Shown: one piece after another, positions 52,554 to 62,600 of the stretch
How positions within the stretch are numbered: position 1 is the first letter of the stretch
Layout of the letters: every line of letters starts with the position of its first letter
Source: Tenacibaculum sp. 190130A14a
GTDB taxonomy: Bacteria; Bacteroidota; Bacteroidia; Flavobacteriales; Flavobacteriaceae
Reading direction: 5' to 3'
NCBI RefSeq assembly: GCF_964048965.1
Contig: NZ_OZ040189.1
Span: 2,480,001 to 2,544,000, forward strand
DNA length: 64,000 bases
Notes under the pieces: generated by a model
Told to the model about the DNA's origin: nothing
What the model saw: only the letters and a program-made list of their open reading frames with translations
The model's database searches: none
Translations under genes and position numbers: made by a program

Positions 52554-54242
52554 ATGAATCTAAAGTTATGCTATATCTGGGTTAGTGAATTTAGAAACTT
52601 TAAAAATACAGGATTTAATTTTTCTAGTTCAGAAAAGTTTCATTATGATGGTTATACGGGAAAATTATCAATGGAGAAAATTGAAGACTTACCTGAAAAT
52701 TTTTTTGGTGATTCAATAACTGATGTTACAGCATTGATAGGAAAAAACGGTTCAGGTAAAAGTAATGCTTTAGAATTAGTTTGTAAATTATTAAAAGGAG
52801 GAGAAACATCTATTACCGAAGATTTTTTAATAGTAACTCAGGAAAATAATCAGTTTATTGGTTATCATTCAAAAAAAGAGGAATGGGTTTTAGAATTTGA
52901 TTTCCCACTTAATTTGAAAAAGTACAACAAAATTATCGACCCTCTAAAAATTGTTTATTTCTCTAATGTCTTTGATGAACGTAAAAATAATTTTGACAGA
53001 GATATTTCAGATATTTCATACAACAATAGATTTAAAAGAGGGTTTTATAATTACAATATAGAGACTGATTTTAAAAAACAAATACGTTTTATTAACTCTC
53101 CTTTATTTAAAAGATTGAATATACAAACACCTACTAAAATACAAATCATTAGTAAAGTTTGGCGCTCTAAATATATAAATGCTGGTTTAAAAAGATATAA
53201 TTATATTGAAAATACATTAAAAAAGTTCCAGGAATTATATAAAACTCGTTTAAAGGACATTAAATCCAGTAAGAAGTTTTATTACAATGTTGTTTATGCA
53301 TTTTTTGAAGAGACCATTAAAATTTTAAACACTATATCTAATGAAAATAATAAAAACGAATTTTACTTAGAAGAGTTTTTTAGAGAGACTCAATTGTACA
53401 AAGGTGAAAGTACACAATCCATGACTAATGATATGCTAAAATGGATGAAGTATATAAGTAACTCTTTAGAAAAGAATAGTATTAACAATAGAGAGAGGAA
53501 AGAATTATCCTCTTTTAAAAAAAGATTACAGTTACTTTTTGAAATCGAAGATAAATTACTTCGAGTAGATTTCGAATATAAAACGGAAGGATCTAGAAAT
53601 AGAACTCAAGAATATTTTCTTTTTGATTATACCCCAAAAACTAAAGAAGTGGTTGTGAAGTATATAGAACTCTTTGAGAAAAGTAAAATGTTTGATGTTA
53701 ATTGGTTAGGTGTAAGCTCGGGTCATAAGGCTTATTTAAACATTTTTTCTTTAATCTATCATGAATTAAAAAGAATAAAAAGACCAAACTTATTATTATG
53801 CATAGATGAAGGGGATTTGTATTTACACCCTCAATGGCAAATTGAATTTTTTGATAAGCTAGTGAGTGTATTACCCGAAATTTTCAAAGACAATATCCAA
53901 ATAATTTTAACTTCCCACTCCCCATTTTTATTATCAGATCTACCAAAACAAAACATCACAATAATATCTCCTAATAAAGAAATACAAACCTTAAATGGTA
54001 ATGAGCTTAAGACTGAAACTTTTGCCGGCAATATATATTCTCTATACGAAGAGCCCTTTTTCTTAGATAAACAAAGGATAAGCTTATTTGCCAAGAAGAA
54101 AATTGATGAGATATTTGAAGAATTAGAAAACAAAAATACTCTAATATTAAAGGATAACCATGAAGTTATTAAAAGGAAAATTGAACTAATTGGAGACGAA
54201 GTTATTAGATTTCATTTAATGAAAAGATTAGAGAATGATTAA
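52554..54242 (+). CDS. Septu-like (PtuA-type) AAA/ABC ATPase
   Basis: 562-aa RecF/OLD-like ATPase. It opens MNLKLCYIWVSEFRNFKNTG, a start common to defence ATPases, has Walker A ALIGKNGSGKSNAL (63-70), then a long coiled-coil insertion (residues about 150-390). The C-terminal ABC part has the Walker B and neighbouring D-loop in LLLCIDEGDLYLHPQW (near 415) and the switch His in IILTSHSPFLLSDLPK. Together with the HNH gene that overlaps its end by eight bases, this is the layout of Septu (PtuA/PtuB). The long insert and the partner's extra N-terminus set it apart from the standard pair. Confidence 0.75.
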   Translation: MNLKLCYIWVSEFRNFKNTGFNFSSSEKFHYDGYTGKLSMEKIEDLPENFFGDSITDVTALIGKNGSGKSNALELVCKLLKGGETSITEDFLIVTQENNQFIGYHSKKEEWVLEFDFPLNLKKYNKIIDPLKIVYFSNVFDERKNNFDRDISDISYNNRFKRGFYNYNIETDFKKQIRFINSPLFKRLNIQTPTKIQIISKVWRSKYINAGLKRYNYIENTLKKFQELYKTRLKDIKSSKKFYYNVVYAFFEETIKILNTISNENNKNEFYLEEFFRETQLYKGESTQSMTNDMLKWMKYISNSLEKNSINNRERKELSSFKKRLQLLFEIEDKLLRVDFEYKTEGSRNRTQEYFLFDYTPKTKEVVVKYIELFEKSKMFDVNWLGVSSGHKAYLNIFSLIYHELKRIKRPNLLLCIDEGDLYLHPQWQIEFFDKLVSVLPEIFKDNIQIILTSHSPFLLSDLPKQNITIISPNKEIQTLNGNELKTETFAGNIYSLYEEPFFLDKQRISLFAKKKIDEIFEELENKNTLILKDNHEVIKRKIELIGDEVIRFHLMKRLEND

Positions 54243-55272
54243 GATACAAGAGCACTTGAATAGAGAAGATTCTGAAGATTATTTAGATTCATTAGCAAAT
54301 AGAATGTGGGAAAATTTAAATAAAAAAAGAGTAGATGGAGAATTTTATGAATACTCTTTAATAAAAAAAGTTGATAAACTGAATCTGAAACTATTAGAGC
54401 CAGATGCTTTAGATACATATGCAAATAATGACGTTGGTAAGTTAGAAAGATTAAAAAGTTTTGTTTCCTATTTACAATCAAATGAATGCTCTAAATTAAA
54501 GGAATTAATTATATCAAAACCAGAAAGACTACTTGAATTAAAAAGAGAAATATTAACCGTTATAAATCAAGATGATTTTTCTGAAATAGTTAATAATAAA
54601 ATCAAACAAACAGCTTTTGGAGAATTGTTAATTTCAAATTTATTTAATTATAAAGCTTTTAGACAATCTCATTTTTGTTATGAGTTATTATTAGATGCTA
54701 ATTTAGGAAAAACTACTTGCCCTTACTGTAATGATGGATTTATAAGAGTTATTGATGTAAGTGATGAAGAAGATGAAGACGAACTGTTCAAAGCATATTT
54801 GGATTTAGATCATTTTTATCCTAAGGCACAACATCCATATTTTGCATTATCTTATTATAATTTAATTCCTTGTTGTCATTTTTGTAATTCTAGTGAAAAA
54901 GGAGATAAAGTTTTTTGTATCGAGACACACCAACATCCATATTATGAATCTTTAAATGATAATTATCAATTTAAAATTAGTTCAAGAACTATTATAGATG
55001 GGTTAACTGATTCTTTAAAGTTAATAAAGAATGATGCATATAGAGAAGATTTTTCAGATAGCGATTTAAAATTAAATCAACGTTATCAGCCATATTTAAC
55101 CGATGTAAATAATTTTATTAGACTGTATTTTAATTATTATAATGCTGATCAATATAATTTAGGTTGGAAAGAAGCAGTTTTAAAAGACATTCCAATTGAA
55201 ACTCATGAAATCTTATCTAAAAAATTAGGTAAAATGTATCGAGATGTATATGACCAAATAAAAATAGATTAA
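54235..55272 (+). CDS. Septu-like (PtuB-type) HNH endonuclease
   Basis: 345-aa protein whose start ATG lies inside the last codons of the ATPase gene. The C-terminal half is an HNH nuclease with a zinc ribbon: KTTCPYCNDGFIRV (C162, C165), DLDHFYPKAQHPYF (the catalytic His193), YNLIPCCHFCNSSEKGD (N209, C214, C217, N218). The N-terminal 150 residues are helical with no recognised domain, and typical PtuB proteins are shorter. It should cut DNA when activated by the ATPase. Function inferred from family and layout. Confidence 0.75.
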   Translation: MIKIQEHLNREDSEDYLDSLANRMWENLNKKRVDGEFYEYSLIKKVDKLNLKLLEPDALDTYANNDVGKLERLKSFVSYLQSNECSKLKELIISKPERLLELKREILTVINQDDFSEIVNNKIKQTAFGELLISNLFNYKAFRQSHFCYELLLDANLGKTTCPYCNDGFIRVIDVSDEEDEDELFKAYLDLDHFYPKAQHPYFALSYYNLIPCCHFCNSSEKGDKVFCIETHQHPYYESLNDNYQFKISSRTIIDGLTDSLKLIKNDAYREDFSDSDLKLNQRYQPYLTDVNNFIRLYFNYYNADQYNLGWKEAVLKDIPIETHEILSKKLGKMYRDVYDQIKID

Positions 55273-55298
55273 AACACTTAAATAATAAAGTCCCTCAA

Positions 55299-57395
55299 AT
55301 GAAATTAAAAGAACTCACCAAGAATATAGATGTATGGTATAACTGGGTAAACGCCTATAAAAAATACGTTCCCAAATTTATAGAAGAAGCCTCAACTAAA
55401 ACGACCTGGAAAGAATGGGATCAAGATGTATTTAGAGAATACTTTGAAAAATCTAATGATCAATGTGTTTCTTCTCTAAAACAGGGGTATTTTACCAACG
55501 AAGAGAAAAACAAAATTAAAAAAAACTGGTCGGCAATTGCTCCTCTTTTAAAACGGATTGCTGATAATCAAGAAGCTCCACAATGGGAAACCTATGAAGA
55601 GCTTAAACAAACAATACGAAAGTATACTAAAAATGATATGCGATCTGCAACAAACCGTCTTATTGCAGGGTTGCAACCCAAATTACTTTCAACGGTAGTA
55701 AAAGAAGAAAGTCTAAGAAGTCTATATGACTATTTAAAAGAAACTATAGAAGAAGAAATTCAGCCATATCAGCATAATTGGTTTAAAGATAGTCATACTA
55801 TTGCTACATTATTTCAAAAGAGTCATCCATCAGACAACCCAATGGATCTTATATCTTATCCATGGCAGGTATATGATTTCTCAAAAAATTCAAACCTTAT
55901 TTCACCTATGAAAAATCAAGAAATCCAAAAGTATATTGATTTATTAAATACTAAAAAACAAATCATACTCCAAGGTCCTCCTGGAACTGGTAAAACTAGA
56001 TTAGCTAAACAAATAGCAATTGAGTTAATAAAAAATAATCGCAAAGAAAATTATTATGATTTGTTCAATATTTTAAAAGAAGGTAGTACTATTGCTAATG
56101 CAAGTGGAAAAAAAGATTACTACACCATTACCAAAATAGACCATGCAACGGTTTCTTTACAATCAAAAAACAGCCTTGTTTGGTCTCCTAGAAAAGAGCA
56201 TATACTTTTTAAATATGAACAATTATTGAAGGGAGAAACTCCTAAAAATGTTAACGGTAAAGATCCATATGAACTAGCCTTAGCTAAATATTTGTTTGAG
56301 AATAAAAATAAAACAACCCCTTATTCAAAAGATGAATATTGTAAAACAATACAGTTTCATCCCAGCTATACCTATGAAGATTTTGTAAGAGGTATTACTA
56401 TTAAAAATAACGGAGAAGGATTAGAATATATCACAGAAAATAAGGTATTGGCTTCTATTGCAGAGAAAGCTTTAAAAAATTGGAACAACCATCATAAAGA
56501 AATAACTATTTTTAACAAAGAAACCCAGCTAGATAAATATTTTAGCCTTTTTATAGACCTTGTAGAAGAAAAGATTGAGCAAAACGAGGGTACTCTTCCT
56601 TTAACTGAAAATGTTGCTCTTATCAATTTAGATGAAGATGCTTTTCGATATAAAGGTAAAGGAGAAGGATGGGTAAAAAACGGAAATAGAATGTTGTTTA
56701 AAGATATTAAACAAGCATTTTTAGATGATAACAGGGAGCGTCAAGATTTAAAAAAGAATCCAAATTTATCTGGTTTAGCCAAACAGCATGCAAGCTATTT
56801 TGTACGTGTCTTAAATCAATTTCAAACATTTCTAAAGGAGCATGATTTATCATTTGACAAAGTAATGATTGAAAAAGAGCCTCTTAAAAACTATGTCCTA
56901 ATTATAGATGAAATCAATCGAGCTAATTTATCTAGCGTTTTAGGGGAACTTATTTATGCTCTCGAATATCGAGGAGAATCGGTTGAGAGTATGTATGCTA
57001 TGGAAAATGGTGATAGAGAAATAACTCTACCTCCCAATTTATTTATCATAGGAACTATGAATACCGCAGACAGAAGTGTAGCCCAAATAGATTATGCTAT
57101 ACGAAGACGTTTTGCTTTTATTAATGTGTTGCCTGAGGATTTAACCGGTAAATTAGACAAACATGAATTTGCTACGGATTCTTTTAAAAAAGTACAAGAT
57201 ATCTTTAACCATCATATCTCATCGGAGTTTAATAAAAATGATGTTCAATTAGGCCATAGCTATTTTATTTATGATAAGGAGTCCAATTTCTCTATTCAAA
57301 AAGATTTTGAGATTAAACCTATACTTCATGAATATATCAAAGATGGAATTTTAGAAGATAATGGAGAATTGACAGAAAAAATTGAACAACTTTAA
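55299..57395 (+). CDS. mcrB: McrB-type GTPase (methyl-dependent restriction)
   Basis: 698-aa AAA+ motor of a type IV restriction system. Walker A LQGPPGTGKTRLAKQ (near 225), Walker B VLIIDEINRANLSS (near 535) and the GTPase signature GTMNTADRSVAQIDYAIRRR (near 585) are all present, and NTAD is the McrB mark. The N-terminal 200 residues have no known methyl-binding domain (no DUF3578, SRA or EVE seen) and may be a new reader. It translocates DNA with McrC. 26 bases after the HNH gene; the stop overlaps the mcrC start (TAATG). Confidence 0.9.
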   Translation: MKLKELTKNIDVWYNWVNAYKKYVPKFIEEASTKTTWKEWDQDVFREYFEKSNDQCVSSLKQGYFTNEEKNKIKKNWSAIAPLLKRIADNQEAPQWETYEELKQTIRKYTKNDMRSATNRLIAGLQPKLLSTVVKEESLRSLYDYLKETIEEEIQPYQHNWFKDSHTIATLFQKSHPSDNPMDLISYPWQVYDFSKNSNLISPMKNQEIQKYIDLLNTKKQIILQGPPGTGKTRLAKQIAIELIKNNRKENYYDLFNILKEGSTIANASGKKDYYTITKIDHATVSLQSKNSLVWSPRKEHILFKYEQLLKGETPKNVNGKDPYELALAKYLFENKNKTTPYSKDEYCKTIQFHPSYTYEDFVRGITIKNNGEGLEYITENKVLASIAEKALKNWNNHHKEITIFNKETQLDKYFSLFIDLVEEKIEQNEGTLPLTENVALINLDEDAFRYKGKGEGWVKNGNRMLFKDIKQAFLDDNRERQDLKKNPNLSGLAKQHASYFVRVLNQFQTFLKEHDLSFDKVMIEKEPLKNYVLIIDEINRANLSSVLGELIYALEYRGESVESMYAMENGDREITLPPNLFIIGTMNTADRSVAQIDYAIRRRFAFINVLPEDLTGKLDKHEFATDSFKKVQDIFNHHISSEFNKNDVQLGHSYFIYDKESNFSIQKDFEIKPILHEYIKDGILEDNGELTEKIEQL

Positions 57396-58690
57396 TGATT
57401 ATTCTTAGTGAACATACTGGTTACTCTTTAAAAAAACCTTTGCTGTTAGAAGAAAAGGAGAAACTTCTATTGGATAAAAAGAATTATCAACGCTTTTTTA
57501 ATCAAAACAAAGAAGACAATCTACTTTGTTATTCCATCAAATATGATCAAAACAAGGATGATTATCAATTTAATTCTTCCTTTAGAATAGGTGTAGATTG
57601 GGTTATTCCCAATAGTGTTAGTATTCAAGTAATACCTAAGCTAAATACTGATGAAATTGAGATAGACTTCCTTTCTATGTTATTTGAGGCATTAAAAGAA
57701 ACTGAAAATTTACAGCACCTAGAAGGTCTATGTGAAATTGATTTTAATGCTCCAAGGATTACTATTGCACAGCAACAAGATGTTTTAACACCTCTTTTAG
57801 TTATCCAATTCCTCAGTATACTACAAAGTATTGTTAAAAAGGGATTGAAGAAATCATATTATAAGGTCACTAAAAGCTTAAACGGTACTGTAAAAGGTAA
57901 AATTAACATTGCACATACGGTTAAACAACATCACAGTAGAAAACAATTACACTTTGTAAACTGTACATATGAAGAATTTGGATTAAATACTACCAAAAAT
58001 AAAGTTCTCAAGAAAGCACTTTTGTTCTCGCAACAATTGTTAGACAACTTTCCTTTTCTTAAAAACAAATATGTACATCTAATCAATTACCTTTTGGTTC
58101 CTTTTGAAAGTGTATCAAATGAAGTAACTGTTAATGACATAAAATATCGTCGTAGTAATCGTTTTTACAAAGAATATGACACCGCATTAAATTTAGCAGT
58201 ACAAATACTTAAAAACAACGATTATAACATCACTAAAACTTCAAAAAAAACAAATGAGATCTTTCCTTTTTGGTTAGACATGTCAAAATTATTTGAGTTG
58301 TACATTTTTAAAAAATTGAAGGATGAATTTAAAACCAAGGGAGAGGTTTCATATCATAAAAAATATCATCGATTAGAACCTGACTTTATTTTAAAATCAA
58401 AAGACAACGCTTATAAATTAGTTATTGATGCAAAGTATAAGCCTAGATATGAAAAACATAACATATTACATAAAGACGCAGCTCAAGTAAGTGGATATAC
58501 AAGACTAAAAAATATCCGAAAAGAACTGGGTTATTCAGAAAACGAAATTGTTAAAGCTCTAATTATTTTTACAAGTAATGATTCTAATCATAATGACATA
58601 AATAAATTTAAAATACTAGAATACGAAGACAAACGCTATGAAAAGCTTTTTAAATATTCTGTAAAGCTTCCCATAATAGTAGAAAAGTAA
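57395..58690 (+). CDS. mcrC: McrC-type nuclease subunit
   Basis: 431-aa partner of McrB. It has the McrC N-terminal beta-sandwich region (IGVDWVIPNSVSIQVIPKLN, then LKKSYYKVTKSLNGTVKGKI) that docks on McrB and stimulates its GTPase. A C-terminal PD-(D/E)xK nuclease fold carries the active site in RLEPDFILKSK and LVIDAKYKPRYE (D-x-K). Complete. It cuts DNA after McrB has bound modified bases. Last gene of the operon, ended by a terminator 17 bases on. Confidence 0.9.
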   Translation: MIILSEHTGYSLKKPLLLEEKEKLLLDKKNYQRFFNQNKEDNLLCYSIKYDQNKDDYQFNSSFRIGVDWVIPNSVSIQVIPKLNTDEIEIDFLSMLFEALKETENLQHLEGLCEIDFNAPRITIAQQQDVLTPLLVIQFLSILQSIVKKGLKKSYYKVTKSLNGTVKGKINIAHTVKQHHSRKQLHFVNCTYEEFGLNTTKNKVLKKALLFSQQLLDNFPFLKNKYVHLINYLLVPFESVSNEVTVNDIKYRRSNRFYKEYDTALNLAVQILKNNDYNITKTSKKTNEIFPFWLDMSKLFELYIFKKLKDEFKTKGEVSYHKKYHRLEPDFILKSKDNAYKLVIDAKYKPRYEKHNILHKDAAQVSGYTRLKNIRKELGYSENEIVKALIIFTSNDSNHNDINKFKILEYEDKRYEKLFKYSVKLPIIVEK

Positions 58691-58705
58691 CTCTTCTTTA
58701 ATAAA

Positions 58706-58740
58706 AATCCCCTTACTCTAAAAAGCAAGGGGATTCTTTT
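58706..58740 (+). terminator. Terminator of the defence operon
   Basis: 9-bp stem AATCCCCTT / AAGGGGATT with a 12-base loop, then T-rich. Ends the five-gene operon and also lies before the convergent VOC gene. Confidence 0.7.
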
Positions 58741-58758
58741 ATCATATCTATTCCAACA

Positions 58759-59604
58759 CTACTCCTCTCCTACTACCACAATGGTATGCTTATCCAATGT
58801 TTTAAAAATAATACTATTCATTTCTTCTTTATAAGAAATGTTTTGAGCCGACAATCGTTCTTTTAAAATAGCTAGGTCTCCAGCAAAATTGATGCTTTGC
58901 AATCCTGTTCTTTGAGTAGCTTCTAGTTTAAAATTGTCATCCTGTTCACTACCCCAGAAATGTTGGATTTCAATAAACAAATGACTCTGTTGGTACATCC
59001 ATTCTCTGTTTTCAATGGCATCTATATCTGGATTCGGAGCTTCTAAGTCTTTAGCACCTAAAAAATACAAGGTGAATCCGTTACCTCTATTCACATACAT
59101 CCGCACAAAGAGTTTCATGTTTAAAACCTCTTCATAAAACTTAAGAATCTTTACAGGGTCTTTGGTACGAATGGTAATGAGTCCTAATGCTGTTTGTTCC
59201 TTAGTTGCTAACCTTCCATTTTGTTCAAAGGTTTTTTGGATATATTCTATTTTGTGCTGTTCGGTATCTGTCGTATGTGCTAAATAGCCAATATCTCCAA
59301 ATTGAAAAGGTGCTCCTATATTCAAATTCTGTGTTAACACATATTTATAAGCTTCCTGAATATCATCTACAAACAGACTATATTTCCAATAATTATCAGT
59401 CATTTTTTCCTGATATAGCGCTTTATTAGCTAATGGGTCATATTGCAATCTTACATAAAAATCAGGATTCTGAAATCTAAAATCATAATAAATAAACCCA
59501 TCTTTAGTTAATTCATGTATCAATGTAAATCCTAATATTGTGGTATAAAATTCTATTGTTTCTTCAGGATCAAATATTTGCAATGTGAAACTTTGTAATT
59601 TCAT
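58759..59604 (-). CDS. Two-domain VOC (glyoxalase-like) protein
   Basis: 281-aa cytosolic protein with two glyoxalase/bleomycin-resistance folds: the first opens KLQSFTLQIFDPEETIEFYT, the second LGLITIRTKDPVKILKFYEE. His and Glu sites for a metal are not clear in every strand, so the reaction (dioxygenase, lyase or isomerase) cannot be named. Single gene, convergent with the defence operon. Confidence 0.8.
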   Translation of the reverse strand: MKLQSFTLQIFDPEETIEFYTTILGFTLIHELTKDGFIYYDFRFQNPDFYVRLQYDPLANKALYQEKMTDNYWKYSLFVDDIQEAYKYVLTQNLNIGAPFQFGDIGYLAHTTDTEQHKIEYIQKTFEQNGRLATKEQTALGLITIRTKDPVKILKFYEEVLNMKLFVRMYVNRGNGFTLYFLGAKDLEAPNPDIDAIENREWMYQQSHLFIEIQHFWGSEQDDNFKLEATQRTGLQSINFAGDLAILKERLSAQNISYKEEMNSIIFKTLDKHTIVVVGEE

Positions 59605-59649
59605 GTTGTATGGGTCTAAACAGCTTTATTCAAATATATACATTCTCTT

Positions 59650-62600
59650 CTACTCTACCTCCTTTATATTATCACTTCTGTCTTTTTCTGGTCTACTTCC
59701 ATAAGGATCAATAGCTATGAATCTAGGCTTTTTGATCGTCTTGATTATAATTTCTGCTTCGTTAGCTTTGATAGAATGACTTTGTAAATACAATACTTCT
59801 TCTTTGTTAGCAGATTGCACCTGTGTATCAAACAAACCAATGGTAATAGGTTCATTTATTCCAATCTCTTTTTTGCTACTATCTGCTAAGGTTTTAAAAC
59901 GCTTGGCTTGAACCTTTATCCTAGTTTGATAAGAAGCATCTGCAACTTTTTCTGTTGTATAAGAGCTAATCTTTAAATCGTAACGAATGATTTTTTGAAA
60001 CCAATCGTCTATTAAATGATGGTACTCTTTTGGAGTGATCTGATAGAACTCGTCTAACAAATCAGTAGATAACACCTGAGGTTCGTCTAGCTCTTTAAAT
60101 TTATCTACGACATTTTTAATGGCTTGATTCATTTTTTCTTCTCCGACTAAATCTTTTAATGCCAATAAAGAAATCAACGATTTTCCATATAACAAATGGG
60201 ATTGTCCTTGTTCTATATACAACGAATTCTCTGCTTGAGTAGCGTAGGATCTTCCTGAGAAATAACGCTGATTGGCCGTTTTACTCAATTGCCACAACGC
60301 TTTTTTACCATACATTTTTTCTAACACTACGGCTTCGGTATACTTGGCCAATCCTTCGGTGATCAATCCTCCTCCATCTACATTTTTAGGGGTTAGCACA
60401 TGTCCCCAATATTGATGTGCTACTTCATGAATGGTTCGTTTGGCTACCAAATTAAAATCGGGGTTTTCGCTTACATCAATCAAATGCAAGTTATCAGCTA
60501 CCATAGCAATGGTTCCTGGTAAAGCAATACCTCCAAATCGCCAATGTCCTGGTACCTCAGCAATGCGAACATGGTTGTACGGAAACTTTCCAAAATATTG
60601 CTGACAATAGTCTATGGTTTGTCGTGTGCTTTCTGAAATCAGTTCTATATTATACTCATGATTTTGATGATAGTATTGTTCAATAGCAATCCCTTTGTAC
60701 TCCTCTTGAGTAGTTGTATACGCTGCTGAGAAATATGCCAAAAACGGAATGGCATTCCCAGCTATTTTGTATTGGTAATAGTTTCGTTCTCCCTCTTTCC
60801 ATTGCTTTACCAAATCTCCCGGAGCAATGGCGGTTTGCTCTTTGGAAGTAGAAATTACCGTTTCAATAGGTATTTTTATATAACCTTCATCTTCGCTATG
60901 AAAATGATTATCGCTCTCTAATTCCGTTGCTCTTTTTGGTAAATTTCTTTGCGAACGTTCATAGGCATTTTGTATTTCATACGAAGTACTATAACCTAAA
61001 ATCGGATCGAAGTTATTTCGCATTAAAAAGGTTCCATTTTTCACGAAATTGTTGTTTTGTACAAATCCTTTTTTAGTGTATTGAATCTCATAACTATAGT
61101 TGATACATTCCTTCGGTTGAATTGGGGTTTCAAACTCAAAAAGTTTTACTTCGTGTATGGTATCATCCTTTTTCAGCCTTCCCTTTTCTAATTGCATCTT
61201 TGAGGTAGGAATAACTTCCGTAATCAACAAATTTTCAACGGCTATTGCTCCTCTATTTTCCAATACAAAGTTTACTTTTACTGTATACGCTTCTTCTTCT
61301 GGAAACAAATGAATCTCTGTTTTCATGTCCACCGGAATCAATTGCCTCGGTGTATCGTATTGTTTATACATGCGCTCATAGGCTTCTCGCTTGTCTAAGG
61401 CTGCTTCTCTGGTTTCAAAATCGCCAATCACCTGTGAATTATAATACACTGCGGAAGCACTTGATAAAAAGAGAATTCCTAAAAGACTTAAAGCAATCAA
61501 TTGCCATTTCTTCCATGGTTTCTGTAAATTGATCCAGTGATTTTTAAAAGAAAAAGCATTATTTCGTTGCCATAGTTTATAGGCTAGCAAGGTTAGGATT
61601 ACTGCCAAGCTTAACCAAGTAATGGCATAATAATGAAATTCTTTTGCAGCATCGCTAAATCCGTTCATCAAGGTGTGCTCAACGCGGGGTAGCGCACCAA
61701 TTCTAAACAAAGGGTTTTCAATTCCTAAAATAGAGGTATTAAACAGTAAAATAAAGACCCCAACTGCTGTCATTCCGAAGTATTTATTCGGAAAAACACT
61801 TTGCATAAATACACTGAGTAGAATATAAAAAAGGATACCGATTCCGCTAAAATAAAACAAGGAAGCATAAGTGGTAAAATCTAGAAAATCATATCCCAAC
61901 TGTATTTGAAATCCTATAGCTATTAAAATACTGATACTTATTAATAAGCATGGTAATAAGATCAATGCCACCGTCTTTGCTAAGAAAAATACCGAGGTTG
62001 GTGTGGGTGTTCCGTATAATATCCCGTCGAATTTTGTTTCTTTTTCTCTCCAAATAAGCTCTCCTCCATAAAACACTACGGCTAGAATACTGATATATGG
62101 CAAAGGATCTTTGATAAGCCATACCAATAAACTTGTAGTTGGATACAGACTTTCATTATAAGTTCCTCCCTGATTGATACGCGAATAAATTTCAGTAAAT
62201 ACAATTACAATCCACATGCCTATAATGGCTAAAAAGGGAAGGCTCTTGCGTACTGCATTCAATTCCATTTTTAATTGGGATACAAAACTCTTCCAACTAT
62301 GTTTAAAAGCATATTGCGGTGTTTTTATGATATGATATGGTACTAAGGCTGTTTCCTTTTCTGTATTGACAGTTCTGCTCTTCTTTTTTCTTTCTGAAAT
62401 TCTATAGGAAAAGAAGGTATACGAAACGAACAAAAGTATGCTTGTAAAACCTAGCCAAAAAAGTCGGTTAGCTAAGAAATATCCTGAAAGCGTTAGTTGT
62501 TGGGTATTCTTTTCAGCGCGTGTCCAAAATTGGGTTTGTTCTAGAAAGGCTGATAATCCGAACGGATCTCCTATTGCTGCCATTTGCATAGTTTCTGCGG

